From positions 1 through 64,000 of the forward strand of contig CAJUFO010000016.1 in NCBI GenBank assembly GCA_910585615.1: a DNA stretch of 64,000 bases, given 5' to 3'. Under the pieces are notes generated by a model. That model was not told the origin of the DNA. It saw nothing but the letters and a program-made list of their open reading frames with translations, and did no database searches. Shown one piece after another: positions 16,487-25,846 of the stretch (position 1 is its first letter; each line of letters begins with the position of its first letter). This DNA is from an uncultured Acetatifactor sp. GTDB taxonomy: Bacteria > Bacillota > Clostridia > Lachnospirales > Lachnospiraceae. The position numbers and the translations under genes were made by a program.

Positions 16487-17437
16487 TTACAAATTATTTT
16501 GACAGGGTCTATTTTGAAAGCTCTTTTCGCAGCGTTCCCTGCCAGCGGCGATATCCTCCTGCAGCTGTGCCCGCAGGGCCTCCAGGCCCTGGAACCGCCG
16601 CTCCGGCCTGCGGAAGGCCTGAAGGTATACCTCCACCCGCTCTCCGTAGAGATTCCCGGTAAAATCGTACAGATAGGACTCCACGCCCATGACCCTCTCG
16701 TCCGTGACGGTGGGCTTGTATCCCACATTGCTGATGGCATGGTAGAGCTTCTCCCCACAGCGCACCTGTGAGAAATAGACGCCATTCGGCGGGAGCAGCT
16801 TGTCGGCACCCGGCAGCACGTTCACCGTAGGAAAACCGATGGTCCGCCCCACCTGCCTGCCCCTGACCACCTTCCCGGCGATCATATAGGGCATTCCAAG
16901 CATATGCCCCGCGGACTCCATGTCGCCCTCCTCCACCTTCGCCCGCACCAGCGTGGAGCTCACCTCCTCACCGTCCATGCGCACCTTATCTATGGTCTTC
17001 ACCTCAAACCCAAGCTCCGGCCCCATCCTCTGCAAGAGCGCGGCATCCCCCTCTCCCCTGGCCCCAAAGGACAGATCCGTCCCCGCGGCAAGGAAGCGGG
17101 CCTGCAGCTGCCCCGCAAGGATGTCCCTGGCGAAGGCTTCGGGCGGCGTGGCGGCCGTCACCGCGTTCATGGGGAACTCCACCAGGATATCCACGCCCAT
17201 TCTGCCGAACAAGAGGCGCTTTTCCTCTCTGGTGGTCAGCTCCCTGCCGTCAGAACAGCCAAAAAGAACCGCCGGAGGCGGATCGAATGTAAAGACACAG
17301 GCGGCAAGGCGGCCCTTCCGCGACAGGATTTCTTCCAGCAGCCGTCTGTGGCCGATGTGTACCCCGTCAAATTTTCCCAGGGCCACCGCCGTCTCCTGCC
17401 CAAGTTGTATATCTGTCGTACCGGCAATAATCTCCAC
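16487..17437 (-). CDS. ribF: Bifunctional riboflavin kinase/FAD synthetase
   Basis: 316 residues. The N-terminal FMN adenylyltransferase domain has GKFDGVHIGHRRLL and FDPPPAVLF; the C-terminal riboflavin kinase has GRQVGRTIGFPTVNV and GVYFSQVRCGEKLYHAISNVGYKPT. It converts riboflavin to FMN and FAD. It is the last gene of the nusA-infB operon, ten bases behind truB, the usual Firmicutes order. No FMN riboswitch is seen near it. Confidence 0.95.
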   Translation of the reverse strand: MEIIAGTTDIQLGQETAVALGKFDGVHIGHRRLLEEILSRKGRLAACVFTFDPPPAVLFGCSDGRELTTREEKRLLFGRMGVDILVEFPMNAVTAATPPEAFARDILAGQLQARFLAAGTDLSFGARGEGDAALLQRMGPELGFEVKTIDKVRMDGEEVSSTLVRAKVEEGDMESAGHMLGMPYMIAGKVVRGRQVGRTIGFPTVNVLPGADKLLPPNGVYFSQVRCGEKLYHAISNVGYKPTVTDERVMGVESYLYDFTGNLYGERVEVYLQAFRRPERRFQGLEALRAQLQEDIAAGRERCEKSFQNRPCQNNL

Positions 17438-17447
17438 TTTTCTTAAA

Positions 17448-18383
17448 TCACTCTTTCTCCAAAAACATCTTCACGGGCCTGTACCATTTCCTGTCAGGCT
17501 CATAGGCATAAATGCCCGCGAAGCTCCCGTCAGGCCTGTACATCCTCACCCATATGTCTTTGGCGTATACTTCCCCCTCCGCGGTCTGCTGCGGCGCTAT
17601 GGCATTGCCATTGTCCAGCAATAAGCAGCTCTCCTGCTTTACATGGAGCGCCGGACAGTCCGCGAACACGCTGTCCACGGGGCGCAAAGCCTGCCTCAGT
17701 TTTGCCTGGTCCAGGCCCGCATGTCCAAGCATATCCTCGTCCTTCCACCGCTGCAGCTCCCCCAGGGTACAGGCATCCTCCAGGGAGAACATTCCCACTC
17801 TGGTGCGCCTCAGGCTCTGCATGGTGCCGCCGCATGCAAGGCGCTCTCCCATATCCGAGCAGAGCGTCCTGATGTAAGTCCCCTTGGAGCAGACCACCCG
17901 CATGCGCACCACCGGGAGGCGGCACTCCAGGATCTCCAGTTCGTATATCTGTACGGGTCTTGCTTTGCGCTCCACTTCTTTTCCGGCCCGGGCCAAGTCG
18001 CATAGCTTCTTTCCGTTCACCTTCAACGCGGAATACATGGGCGGCACCTGCCGGTACTCTCCTACAAAGGAAGCGGCTACGCTCCTGACCTGGCTCTCCT
18101 GCACCTCCACAGGGCATCTCGCCAGGACCTGCCCGGTCACGTCCTGGGTGTCCGTCTCCACGCCCAGCAGCAGCTCTGCCACATATTCCTTGTCCCTGTC
18201 CGCCAGCATGTCGCACAGCTTCGTGGCGCTTCCCAGGCAGACGGGCAGCACCCCTGTGGCCATGGGGTCCAATGTCCCCGTGTGGCCGATCTTCCGCTGC
18301 CCGCAGATGCCCCGCATCTTCGCCACCACATCATGGGAGGTGAAGCCTGGTTCCTTGTCAATGACTATTATCCCGTTCATCAT
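17448..18383 (-). CDS. truB: tRNA pseudouridine(55) synthase
   Basis: 311 residues. TruB makes pseudouridine 55 in tRNAs. The catalytic Asp lies in HTGTLDPMATGVLPV; other family blocks are KEPGFTSHDVV, VPPMYSALKVNGKKLCDLAR and CSKGTYIRTLCSDMG. The N-terminus overlaps the nrnA 3' end by 26 bases, so translation is coupled. Two adjacent ATG codons (18383, 18380) follow GCGGAGC; either may be used. Confidence 0.96.
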   Translation of the reverse strand: MMNGIIVIDKEPGFTSHDVVAKMRGICGQRKIGHTGTLDPMATGVLPVCLGSATKLCDMLADRDKEYVAELLLGVETDTQDVTGQVLARCPVEVQESQVRSVAASFVGEYRQVPPMYSALKVNGKKLCDLARAGKEVERKARPVQIYELEILECRLPVVRMRVVCSKGTYIRTLCSDMGERLACGGTMQSLRRTRVGMFSLEDACTLGELQRWKDEDMLGHAGLDQAKLRQALRPVDSVFADCPALHVKQESCLLLDNGNAIAPQQTAEGEVYAKDIWVRMYRPDGSFAGIYAYEPDRKWYRPVKMFLEKE

Positions 18384-19347
18384 GCTCCGCTTCCCACTTC
18401 TTCAACGCTTTTTCTATATGTAGGGAGAGATTGTTCACACAGTCGTGGAAAGTGCCCGTCATGTTGCAGCCCGCGGCTTTGGTATGCCCTCCGCCGCCGA
18501 AGTACGCCGCCACCTCCGCCACGTCCACCTTCTCGCTGGAGCGCATGCTCACCTTGTACTCCATGGTGCCTGTCTCGTACATGAAGATGGCGCAGTCTAT
18601 GCCCTCGATATTGCGCAGCTGGTTCACGATGCCGTCCAGGTCTTTCGGCCCTACATTGTAGAACTCCATGGTCTTCTTATCGATGGCGCTCACGATACAG
18701 CTCCCGCCCAGGAACCGGATGCTCTCCATCAGGGCCCTGCCCATGACCTGGGCCTGGATATAGGTCTTCTGGTAAAAGGTCTCCAGTATCAGGTTCGGGA
18801 AGTCAAATCCGAACGCGATCAGCTTCGCCCCCTTCTCCAGGGTCTCCGGCGAAGTGTTGGAATACTGGAACACTCCCGTGTCATGGATGATGCCCACATA
18901 CAGGGCCATTGCCATATCCTTGTCCAGTTGTCCCTCATCCATCAAATCGAAAATCAGCTCACAGGTGGAGCCCATCTCGGGCCTGATTACATTGATCTGT
19001 CCACCGCCGGGGTTGCTGACATGGTGGTCTATATTGATCGTCTTCCCCGCGGCCCTGAAATATTTCTCCGCGCCTCCCAGCCTGTCCGTGGAGGTGTCAA
19101 GCACAAAAAACACGTCAAAGGCAGGTTCCTCAGGGAAATCGGAGTCGATTTCCCCAAAGCCCTTAATGTCCTTAAAAATATCCGCAGGCTTTTCCAGAAA
19201 CACTTTGGTCTCCGCCGCAGGCAGGCATTTCACCAGATACTGCCACAGCCCCAGACACGCGCCCAGACAATCCCCGTCCGGCCTTACATGCCCGGCAATG
19301 CCGATTCGTTTCGCTTCCCTGCATTCTTCCAATAAATTCAGATTCAT
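18358..19347 (-). CDS. nrnA: DHH/DHHA1 phosphoesterase, oligoribonuclease/pAp phosphatase NrnA
   Basis: 329 residues. It degrades nanoRNAs and dephosphorylates pAp. The DHH domain shows HVRPDGDCLGA, VLDTSTDRLG and DHHVSNPG (metal ligands), and the DHHA1 domain shows FGGGGHTKAAGC near the C-terminus. It lies between rbfA (32 bp) and truB (overlap), as in many Clostridia. Start supported by GAGGGC before ATG. Confidence 0.95.
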   Translation of the reverse strand: MNLNLLEECREAKRIGIAGHVRPDGDCLGACLGLWQYLVKCLPAAETKVFLEKPADIFKDIKGFGEIDSDFPEEPAFDVFFVLDTSTDRLGGAEKYFRAAGKTINIDHHVSNPGGGQINVIRPEMGSTCELIFDLMDEGQLDKDMAMALYVGIIHDTGVFQYSNTSPETLEKGAKLIAFGFDFPNLILETFYQKTYIQAQVMGRALMESIRFLGGSCIVSAIDKKTMEFYNVGPKDLDGIVNQLRNIEGIDCAIFMYETGTMEYKVSMRSSEKVDVAEVAAYFGGGGHTKAAGCNMTGTFHDCVNNLSLHIEKALKKWEAEHDERDNSH

Positions 19348-19379
19348 CTGCCCTCATTCCTTTTCATCCGGGCCTTCGC

Positions 19380-19802
19380 CTAAAGCTCCAGATCCTCCTC
19401 AGGCTCTTCCCCGTCCGCATCCTCCTCGCGGTCCTTCGCATTCTCATCATCCTGCGCGATGACCTCGTCGATTCTGCGCGACATATTGACCCCATACTCG
19501 ATTGACTGATCCATGATAAAGGTAATCTCCGGCGTGTTGCGCAGATTGATTTCCCGGGCCAGCTTGTTCCGCATGAACCCCACCGCGCTCCGCAGTCCCT
19601 CCAGGGTAGACTTCCTTACCTCCTCACTCCCAAGCACGCTAATCCATGCCTTGCAGCTCTTTAAATCCGGAGCCACCTCCACGGACACCACGCTTGTCCA
19701 CGGGCTGATTCGGGGATCCTTAATCTCTCCCCGGATTGTCTCCGCCAGCACGCGCTGTACCTCCCCGTTGATACGGGTATTCTTTACACTGTTCTTTCTC
19801 AT
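19380..19802 (-). CDS. rbfA: Ribosome-binding factor A
   Basis: 140 residues: an RbfA KH-fold domain (residues 1-115: RINGEVQRVLAETIRGEIKDPR, VSVEVAPDLKSCKAWISVLG, RNTPEITFIMDQSIEYGVNMSRRID) plus an acidic C-terminal tail rich in Glu and Asp. It helps 16S rRNA maturation in the 30S subunit. GAGGGG stands nine bases before the ATG, and the dispersed repeat at 19818-19910 ends just next to that site. Confidence 0.95.
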   Translation of the reverse strand: MRKNSVKNTRINGEVQRVLAETIRGEIKDPRISPWTSVVSVEVAPDLKSCKAWISVLGSEEVRKSTLEGLRSAVGFMRNKLAREINLRNTPEITFIMDQSIEYGVNMSRRIDEVIAQDDENAKDREEDADGEEPEEDLEL

Positions 19803-19817
19803 TTACACAAACCCCTC

Positions 19818-19910
19818 TATATAAACGGCATTTAATTCTCGCCAGCCTCATAGCACAGCAAGTCATGCCGTTTATCCGGTTTTTGAGCAGGATTTTATTG
19901 CTACACATAT
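19818..19910. repeat. Dispersed ~95-bp repeat, copy A
   Basis: Begins TATATAAACGGCATTTAATT and ends near GCTACACATATA; roughly 85-90% identical by eye to copy B at 51965-52056. Internal arms AAACGGCAT and ATGCCGTTT can pair. It fills about half of the 200-bp gap between infB and rbfA, so it is transcribed within the operon. Confidence 0.8.
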
Positions 19911-20002
19911 AAACCGATACGGCTTCCCGGACAAATGTCCCGCCGAGGTCTTGTTCTGCTAAGGCAGGGTACTCTCCTGCCTTAGCAGAACTCCTCAGTG
20001 CG

Positions 20003-23000
20003 CTACCGTGGCACTTCCACCATGATATATGCCTCCACCATATCCAGCTCCTGAATCTGATCGAAGCCCTCGAACACAAGTCCGCACTCGAAGCCTTCCT
20101 TCACTTCCTTCACATCGTCCTTGAAGCGCTTCAGCGAAGCCAGCGCGCCCTCGTAAATCTGCTCTCCCTCTCTTCTGATGCGAATCTTGCAGCCTCTCTG
20201 GAAGATGCCGTCCATCACATAGGAACCGGCGATATTTCCCACCTGGGAAGCCTTGAAGATCTGCCTGATCTCCGCATGGCCAATCACCTTCTCCTCGAAG
20301 ACAGGATCCAGCATGCCCTTCATAGCGGCCTCCACGTCCTCAATCGCCTTGTAGATGACTTTGTACAGCCTTACGTCCACGCCTTCGCGCTCCGCCGTAT
20401 TCTTGGCGGTGCTGTCCGGCCTTACATTGAAGCCGATGATGATGGCGTTGGAAGCGCTGGCCAGGGTCACGTCGGACTCGTTGATCGCGCCTACGCCGCC
20501 ATGGATGCATTTGACCACAACCTCGTCGTTGGACAGCTTCAGCAGGGACTGGCGCACAGCCTCCACGCTGCCCTGTACATCCGCCTTGACAATCAGGTTC
20601 AGCTCCTTCAGATTGCCCTCCTTAATCTGGGAGAACAGGTCGTCCAGGGACATCTTCGCCTTGGTCTCCTCCAGCTTCTTCTCCTTGTTCTGGGCCAGGT
20701 AGGTCTCCGCGTAGGACTTGGCCGTCTTGTCATTCTCATGGGCCAGGAAGACCTCTCCTGCGCTGGGCACATCGGAGAGTCCCAGAATCTCCACGGGCAT
20801 GGACGGCGTAGCCACCTTCACTCTTCTGCCCTTGTCGTCAATCATGGCCCTGACCTTGCCGTAGCAGGCCCCTGCGGAGATGAAGTCTCCCACGTGGAGC
20901 GTGCCTTTCTGCACCAGCACCGTAGCCACGGGCCCTCTGCCCTTGTCCAGCTCTGCCTCGATGACCAGGCCTCTCGCCCGCCTGTCCGGGTTCGCCTTGA
21001 GCTCCATGATGTCTGCCGTCAGCAGGATGGTCTCCAGGAGATCCTGGATGCCTTCTCCTGTCTTGGCCGAAACAGGGACGAATTCCGTATTGCCGCCCCA
21101 GTCAGTTGCGACTAATTCATATTCCGTCAGCTCCTGCTTCACCCGCTCGATGTTGGCAGAGGGCTTATCAATCTTGTTCACAGCCACCAAGATCTCGATG
21201 CCTGCCGCCTTGGCATGGCTGATGGCCTCCACGGTCTGGGGCATCACGCCGTCATCCGCCGCCACCACCAAAATCGCGATGTCCGTAGCGTTGGCACCGC
21301 GCATACGCATGGCGGTGAACGCCTCATGTCCGGGCGTATCCAGGAACGTAATCTTGCGCCCGTCCACATCTACAGTATACGCGCCGATGTGCTGTGTGAT
21401 ACCTCCGGCTTCCTTGTCGATGACATGGGTCTTGCGGATGGTGTCCAAGAGCGATGTCTTGCCGTGGTCTACATGGCCCATGACGCAGATGACAGGCGGC
21501 CTCTCCTGCATGGAGGCCTCGTCCTCCTCTTCCTCCTTTAAGAGCTCCTCGATGACGTCTACCTTGACCTCCCGCTCGCAGAGGATGTCGTACTCCATGG
21601 CGATGTTCTCTGCGTCCTCGTAAGAAATCTCCTGGTTCACCGTAACGATTTTGCCCTCCAGGAACAACTTCTTCACAATCGCGGCGGGCTGTACCTTCAT
21701 CTTCTCCGCAAATTCCTTGATGGTTATTCTCTCCGGCAGGGTAATCACCTTGATGACCTCCTCTGCCGCTTCTTCCTTCTTCTTCTCGGGCCGGATGAAC
21801 CTGCCGGGCTTGTTCCTTACTGCCTCGTCCTCTTCGTAGATATGGTCCTTCTTGGAGCGCTTTCCCTTCTCCTGGCTGTTGGCGCGCCTCTTTTCTTCCT
21901 CGCGCTTCTTCTCCATATCCTTGCCCGGAGCTTCTCCTCCAAAGCTCTTAGGTTTATTATCTCTGAATCCAGCTCCCTGTCCCGGACCGCCTCTACCGTC
22001 ACGCGGGCTACCGTTAAAGCCACGGTTACCCCCCGGACCAGCGCCCGGGCCGCGGCGATCGCCCATACCAGTGCCAGCACCCGGCCGGCCGCCTCTCTGA
22101 AAGCTGTTCTGCCTGTCTCCCTGTGGTCTGCCATTCTGGCCTCCTCTTGACTGGAACTGTCCGCGCTCTCCCTGGGGCCTGCCGCCCTGGCCGCCGCTTC
22201 TGGTTCCCTGTCCGTCCCGGTAGCCCCGGTTGTCGCGGCCGCGGTTGTCCTGGGACTGGCCGTCCTGGCCGCGGCTGCCCTGGAAACGGCCGTCCCTTGC
22301 AGGCCTATCCTGTCCGCTTCCGCCATTCTGGTATCTGCCGCCCTGGGCGCGCTCCCCCTGGAACCTGTCGCCCTGAGGCCTGCCTCCCTGACCACGTTCC
22401 TGTCGTCTCTCTCCCTGGGAACGTTCCCCCTGGGGCCTGTCGCCCTGGGGACGCTGGGTCTGAATCCGTTCTGCCTGGGGACGCTCCTCCTGGCGCCTCT
22501 CGGCCTGCTGAGGCCTTTCGCTCTGCACCCTGTCGCTCTGGGGACGCTCGTTCAGTACCGCTTCGCTCTGGGGACTCTCTTCTGTAGGTTTCTGTACCGG
22601 CGCCTTCTGCTCCGCCGCCTCCCGCACCGGCGCCGCCTGCGGTTTACGGTTCTCTGCCTGTTCAGGACGGGGCTTTGGCTGCATGGGCTTCGGGGGCACC
22701 ATCTGTACGGAGGGCGTAGGCGACGGCGGCGTCAGCGGCTTAATCGGGCGCACCGGTGCCTGTGCCTTGGACCTGCGGTCGTTTCCGCGGCCGCCCTGGT
22801 TCCTCCCCTGACCGCCCTGACCGTTCTGGCCTCCCTGGCGCCTAGCGTTTCCGCCTCCCTGTCCCTGCTGGGCGGGGCGCTGGCTCTGCTGGGTGGGGCG
22901 CTGACCCTGCATCCTTGAATTCTGGGGGTTGTTCACGACGATAATCGTCTTCTTCTTTTTCGGTGCACCGTTTGCCTGTGCATCCGCCGCCTTTACAGGC

Positions 23001-23284
23001 TTCGCTTTCTCCTTTTCAGGGGACTTGGCTGTCTCTTCTTTTACCATTTCTGCCGTCTCTTTTTTCACCATTTCTTCCTTCGCTGTTTCCTTTTTTTTCG
23101 GCGCCTCTCCCGGCGCGTTCTTTACTCCCTTTCCGAACGCGCCGCGCACCAGCCGTATGGCATCTTCGTCAATAGAGCTCTGCGCGGCTTTCGCTTCGAT
23201 TCCCTTTCCCTGCAAAAAACCTATTATGTCCTTGCTCTGCACCTCTAGCTCCTTTGCAAGTTCATGTACCTTTATTTTCGCCAT
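20003..23284 (-). CDS. infB: Translation initiation factor IF-2
   Basis: 1093 residues. IF-2 is the GTPase that places initiator tRNA on the 30S subunit. The N-terminal IF2 domain (KIKVHELAKELEVQSKDIIGF) is followed by a long disordered region (about residues 70-480) full of Gly, Gln, Arg and Pro in repeats like QGERPQGDR. Then come a second IF2N (ITIKEFAEKMKVQPAAIVKKL), the G domain (VMGHVDHGKTSLLDTI, DTPGHEAF, NKIDKP) and the C-terminal beta-barrels. The linker is much longer than in most Firmicutes. ATG at 23284 follows GGAGGGAAGC and overlaps the end of ylxQ by 23 bases. Confidence 0.97.
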   Translation of the reverse strand: MAKIKVHELAKELEVQSKDIIGFLQGKGIEAKAAQSSIDEDAIRLVRGAFGKGVKNAPGEAPKKKETAKEEMVKKETAEMVKEETAKSPEKEKAKPVKAADAQANGAPKKKKTIIVVNNPQNSRMQGQRPTQQSQRPAQQGQGGGNARRQGGQNGQGGQGRNQGGRGNDRRSKAQAPVRPIKPLTPPSPTPSVQMVPPKPMQPKPRPEQAENRKPQAAPVREAAEQKAPVQKPTEESPQSEAVLNERPQSDRVQSERPQQAERRQEERPQAERIQTQRPQGDRPQGERSQGERRQERGQGGRPQGDRFQGERAQGGRYQNGGSGQDRPARDGRFQGSRGQDGQSQDNRGRDNRGYRDGQGTRSGGQGGRPQGERGQFQSRGGQNGRPQGDRQNSFQRGGRPGAGTGMGDRRGPGAGPGGNRGFNGSPRDGRGGPGQGAGFRDNKPKSFGGEAPGKDMEKKREEEKRRANSQEKGKRSKKDHIYEEDEAVRNKPGRFIRPEKKKEEAAEEVIKVITLPERITIKEFAEKMKVQPAAIVKKLFLEGKIVTVNQEISYEDAENIAMEYDILCEREVKVDVIEELLKEEEEDEASMQERPPVICVMGHVDHGKTSLLDTIRKTHVIDKEAGGITQHIGAYTVDVDGRKITFLDTPGHEAFTAMRMRGANATDIAILVVAADDGVMPQTVEAISHAKAAGIEILVAVNKIDKPSANIERVKQELTEYELVATDWGGNTEFVPVSAKTGEGIQDLLETILLTADIMELKANPDRRARGLVIEAELDKGRGPVATVLVQKGTLHVGDFISAGACYGKVRAMIDDKGRRVKVATPSMPVEILGLSDVPSAGEVFLAHENDKTAKSYAETYLAQNKEKKLEETKAKMSLDDLFSQIKEGNLKELNLIVKADVQGSVEAVRQSLLKLSNDEVVVKCIHGGVGAINESDVTLASASNAIIIGFNVRPDSTAKNTAEREGVDVRLYKVIYKAIEDVEAAMKGMLDPVFEEKVIGHAEIRQIFKASQVGNIAGSYVMDGIFQRGCKIRIRREGEQIYEGALASLKRFKDDVKEVKEGFECGLVFEGFDQIQELDMVEAYIMVEVPR

Positions 23285-23633
23285 GCTTCCCTCCGTTTCC
23301 GCCTCCATCGGCCGTCTGTCTTTCTTTCAGTTGTCTGCTTATCAAATCCGCTAATCCCGCATCGCACACGCCCAGCGACGACCGGAAGTCTTTCCCGATA
23401 GCCCTTCCCAGCTCTTCCTTCGTCCCGTAGAGCTCCACCGGGACGCCGTAATAAGAGCACTTATCGGTGAACAGCTTCCTGGTATTGCCCGACGCATCCT
23501 CCGCAACGATCACCAGCATAGCGGAGCCATTCCTGATTGCATCCAGTGTCTGAAATTCACCGCTGACTAGATTGCGTCCTTTCATGGCGATTCCCAAAAG
23601 CGATAATATCCTATTCTGCTTCAAGCTTTTCAA
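23262..23633 (-). CDS. ylxQ: L7Ae-family RNA-binding protein YlxQ
   Basis: 123 residues of the L7Ae/L30e/S12e fold (LLGIAMKGRNLVSGEFQTLDAI, AMLVIVAEDASGNTRKLFTDKC, VPVELYGTKEELGRAIG), a kink-turn RNA binder of the infB operon. The start codon is TTG; GGGGGAG lies directly upstream, and a second TTG at 23624 has better spacing. It overlaps rnpM by 23 bases and infB by 23 bases. Confidence 0.9.
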   Translation of the reverse strand: MKSLKQNRILSLLGIAMKGRNLVSGEFQTLDAIRNGSAMLVIVAEDASGNTRKLFTDKCSYYGVPVELYGTKEELGRAIGKDFRSSLGVCDAGLADLISRQLKERQTADGGGNGGKHGENKGT

Positions 23634-23883
23634 ACTCCCCCTCTAAAGTATCATATACTTCCTTTGGAATACTCATCTTGAAGGAGCGCTCCAGGCCCTT
23701 GTTCTTCCTGGCCATAAGCAGGCATTCCCTGCTCTTACAAACATATGCGCCTCTTCCGTTCTTCTTGCCTGTTATGTCCAGACATATGTCATTTTCCGCT
23801 GTCTTCAGGACCCTCATCATGTCCCGCTTTCCCTTCATCTCACCGCAGCCGACACACTGTCTCAAAGGAACCTTTTTTGCCAT
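23611..23883 (-). CDS. rnpM: YlxR/RnpM (DUF448), RNase P modulator
   Basis: 90 residues with the DUF448 signature RQCVGCGEMKGKRDMMRV, then GRGAYVCKSRECLL, and a basic surface. In B. subtilis the homologue binds RNase P RNA and modulates tRNA processing; transfer of that role is from family knowledge. It starts eight bases behind nusA, with GAGGCTAT before the ATG. Confidence 0.92.
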   Translation of the reverse strand: MAKKVPLRQCVGCGEMKGKRDMMRVLKTAENDICLDITGKKNGRGAYVCKSRECLLMARKNKGLERSFKMSIPKEVYDTLEGEFEKLEAE

Positions 23884-23891
23884 ATAGCCTC

Positions 23892-25250
23892 TTACTCCTC
23901 ATATGTGGGGGCGTCCCCCTCTTCCTCATCCTCATCCTCTTCCGCGCCGTCTTCCGGCTCCTCATAGCCCTCCGGCTCCTCGTAGCTGCCTGCTTCCCCG
24001 GGCTCCTCCGGCTCTTCATAGCCGTCCTCTTCGTAGCCCTCCGCTTCGCTGTAGTCTCCGGGGTCTTCATACCCTGCCGTATCCGTCAGGCCCTCGTCCT
24101 CGCTGTATTCATATCCTTCGGCTTCGCCGTCCTCGTACTCGCCGTACTCCTCGTCATACTCGCCGTAGTCATCCTCCAGGTAATCCTCGTACCGGAAGCC
24201 CGGCGCATCCTTGGCCTGGGTCTCGGACTTGATGTCTATCTTGTAGCCGGTGAGCCTGGCGGCCAGCCTGGCGTTCTGGCCCTCCTTGCCGATTGCCAGG
24301 GACAACTGATAATCGGGCACCACCACCTTGGCCGTCTTCTCGTCGGGATCCGCGAACACCGCCACGATTTTCGCCGGGGACAGGGCGTTCTGAATCAGGT
24401 TGCCCGGGTTGTCGTCCCAGTTCACGATGTCTATCTTCTCCCCCCGCAGCTCGTCCACGATGGCGTTCACCCTGGCGCCGTTCATGCCCACACAGGCTCC
24501 CACCGGGTCCACGTTGGGGTTGTGGCTCCACACGGCGATTTTGGTACGGCTGCCGGCCTCCCTGGCGATGCTCTTGATTTCCACGGTGCCGTCCTTGATT
24601 TCCGTCACCTCGGACTCGAACAGGCGCTTCACCAGCTCCGGATGGGTGCGGCTTACATTGATGCGGGGGCCTTTGGGGGTGTTCTTCACCTCCAGGATGT
24701 ATACCTTGATGCGCTCCGTGGGCCGGAAGAACTCCCCCTTCACCTGCTCGGATTCGCTGAGCATGGCGTCCGCTTTGCCCAGGTTGATGCTGATGTTCCT
24801 GCCCAGGTAGCGCTGTACCACGCCGGTGACCACGTCCTTCTCCTTCTCATAGTACTGATTATAGATAACGCTTCGTTCTTCCTCGCGAATCTTCTGCAGG
24901 ATGACGTTCTTTGCGTTCTGGGTGGCGATACGGCCGAACTCCTTCGACTTAATCTCCACATGTATCATATCGCCCACCTGGGCCATGGAGGAAATCTCTC
25001 TTGCATCTTCCAGGGAAATCTGCAGAACCGGGTCCTCCACCTCCTCGGCGGTGGACATGACTTCCTTCTCCGCATATACCAGGAAATCACAGGTGTCCCT
25101 GTCTATTTCCACATGCACATTGTCAGCCTTGCCGAAGTGGTTCTTGCAGGCGGTCAGCAGCGAGTTCTCTATGGCCTCGAACAGAGTCTCCTTGCTGATT
25201 TCCTTCTCCCTCTCCAAAATGTCAAGCGCTTCCATCAATTCCTTGTTCAT
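23892..25250 (-). CDS. nusA: Transcription termination/antitermination factor NusA
   Basis: 452 residues. NusA binds RNA polymerase and modulates pausing and termination. The N-terminal domain (MNKELMEALDILEREKEIS), the S1 domain (VTGVVQRYLGRNISINLGKADAML) and two KH domains (PVGACVGMNGARVNAIVDEL; QLSLAIGKEGQNARLAARLTG) are complete by about residue 345. The remaining ~105 residues are an acidic Glu/Tyr/Asp/Gly tail with repeats such as GYEEP, absent from B. subtilis NusA. The second of two ATGs (25250) has the better spacing from GGAGG. Confidence 0.96.
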   Translation of the reverse strand: MNKELMEALDILEREKEISKETLFEAIENSLLTACKNHFGKADNVHVEIDRDTCDFLVYAEKEVMSTAEEVEDPVLQISLEDAREISSMAQVGDMIHVEIKSKEFGRIATQNAKNVILQKIREEERSVIYNQYYEKEKDVVTGVVQRYLGRNISINLGKADAMLSESEQVKGEFFRPTERIKVYILEVKNTPKGPRINVSRTHPELVKRLFESEVTEIKDGTVEIKSIAREAGSRTKIAVWSHNPNVDPVGACVGMNGARVNAIVDELRGEKIDIVNWDDNPGNLIQNALSPAKIVAVFADPDEKTAKVVVPDYQLSLAIGKEGQNARLAARLTGYKIDIKSETQAKDAPGFRYEDYLEDDYGEYDEEYGEYEDGEAEGYEYSEDEGLTDTAGYEDPGDYSEAEGYEEDGYEEPEEPGEAGSYEEPEGYEEPEDGAEEDEDEEEGDAPTYEE

Positions 25251-25331
25251 CATTTCCTCCATTCTGGCTATTTGCCAATCCCTTTATCTCCACAATCAAT
25301 AGGAATAATCCTGTCATCCGTAAAGAGCGTC

Positions 25332-25796
25332 CTAAAAATCCACTGCCAGACGGATTACTGCGATGTCGCCTCGCTGGAATGTCCTGGCAGTCTCCCCCTC
25401 CAGGATGGTGACGCTGTCCGCGTCGAAGCCATCCAGCCTGCCCGAAAAATCCCTGCATTTATCGATGGGCTTGAAGAGCCTGACCTCCACCTCCTCGCCC
25501 ATGGCGGCTTGGAGGTGCTTATCCTTCTTCAGGGCCCTTCCCAGGCCGGGGCTGCTGACCTCCAGCACATAGGCATCCGCGATGAAGTCCTCCCTGTCCA
25601 GGGCATCGGACAGGGCGCGGCTCACGTTTTCGCAGTCCTGGATGTTCACGCCCTCGGGCTTGTCGATGTAGGCGCACAGATGGTAGTCCGTGCCTTCCTT
25701 TACATATTCCACGTCATAGATGGATACGCCGTTTGCCCTAGCGATGGGCTCTAACAGCGCCTGTGTCCTGTTCTCGTAATCTTCTCTGCGCGACAT
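25332..25796 (-). CDS. rimP: Ribosome maturation factor RimP
   Basis: 154 residues: YDVEYVKEGTDYHLCAYIDKPEGV, DCENVSRALSDALD, YVLEVSSPGLGRAL are classical RimP (DUF150) blocks. It is needed for late 30S assembly. The ATG at 25796 has GGAGG six bases upstream; the same frame is open for 30 more codons through the leader hairpin, but no start with a binding site is seen there. First gene of the nusA operon. Confidence 0.95.
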   Translation of the reverse strand: MSRREDYENRTQALLEPIARANGVSIYDVEYVKEGTDYHLCAYIDKPEGVNIQDCENVSRALSDALDREDFIADAYVLEVSSPGLGRALKKDKHLQAAMGEEVEVRLFKPIDKCRDFSGRLDGFDADSVTILEGETARTFQRGDIAVIRLAVDF

Positions 25797-25846
25797 TCCA
25801 AACCTCCGCCTGTCCTCTTCTCCTGCATAACTCTTCCAACATGCAA

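Noticed and set aside
17438..17447. FMN riboswitch for ribF
   Set aside because: The gap to truB is only ten bases and ribF is inside a long operon; no riboswitch-like sequence is seen upstream.
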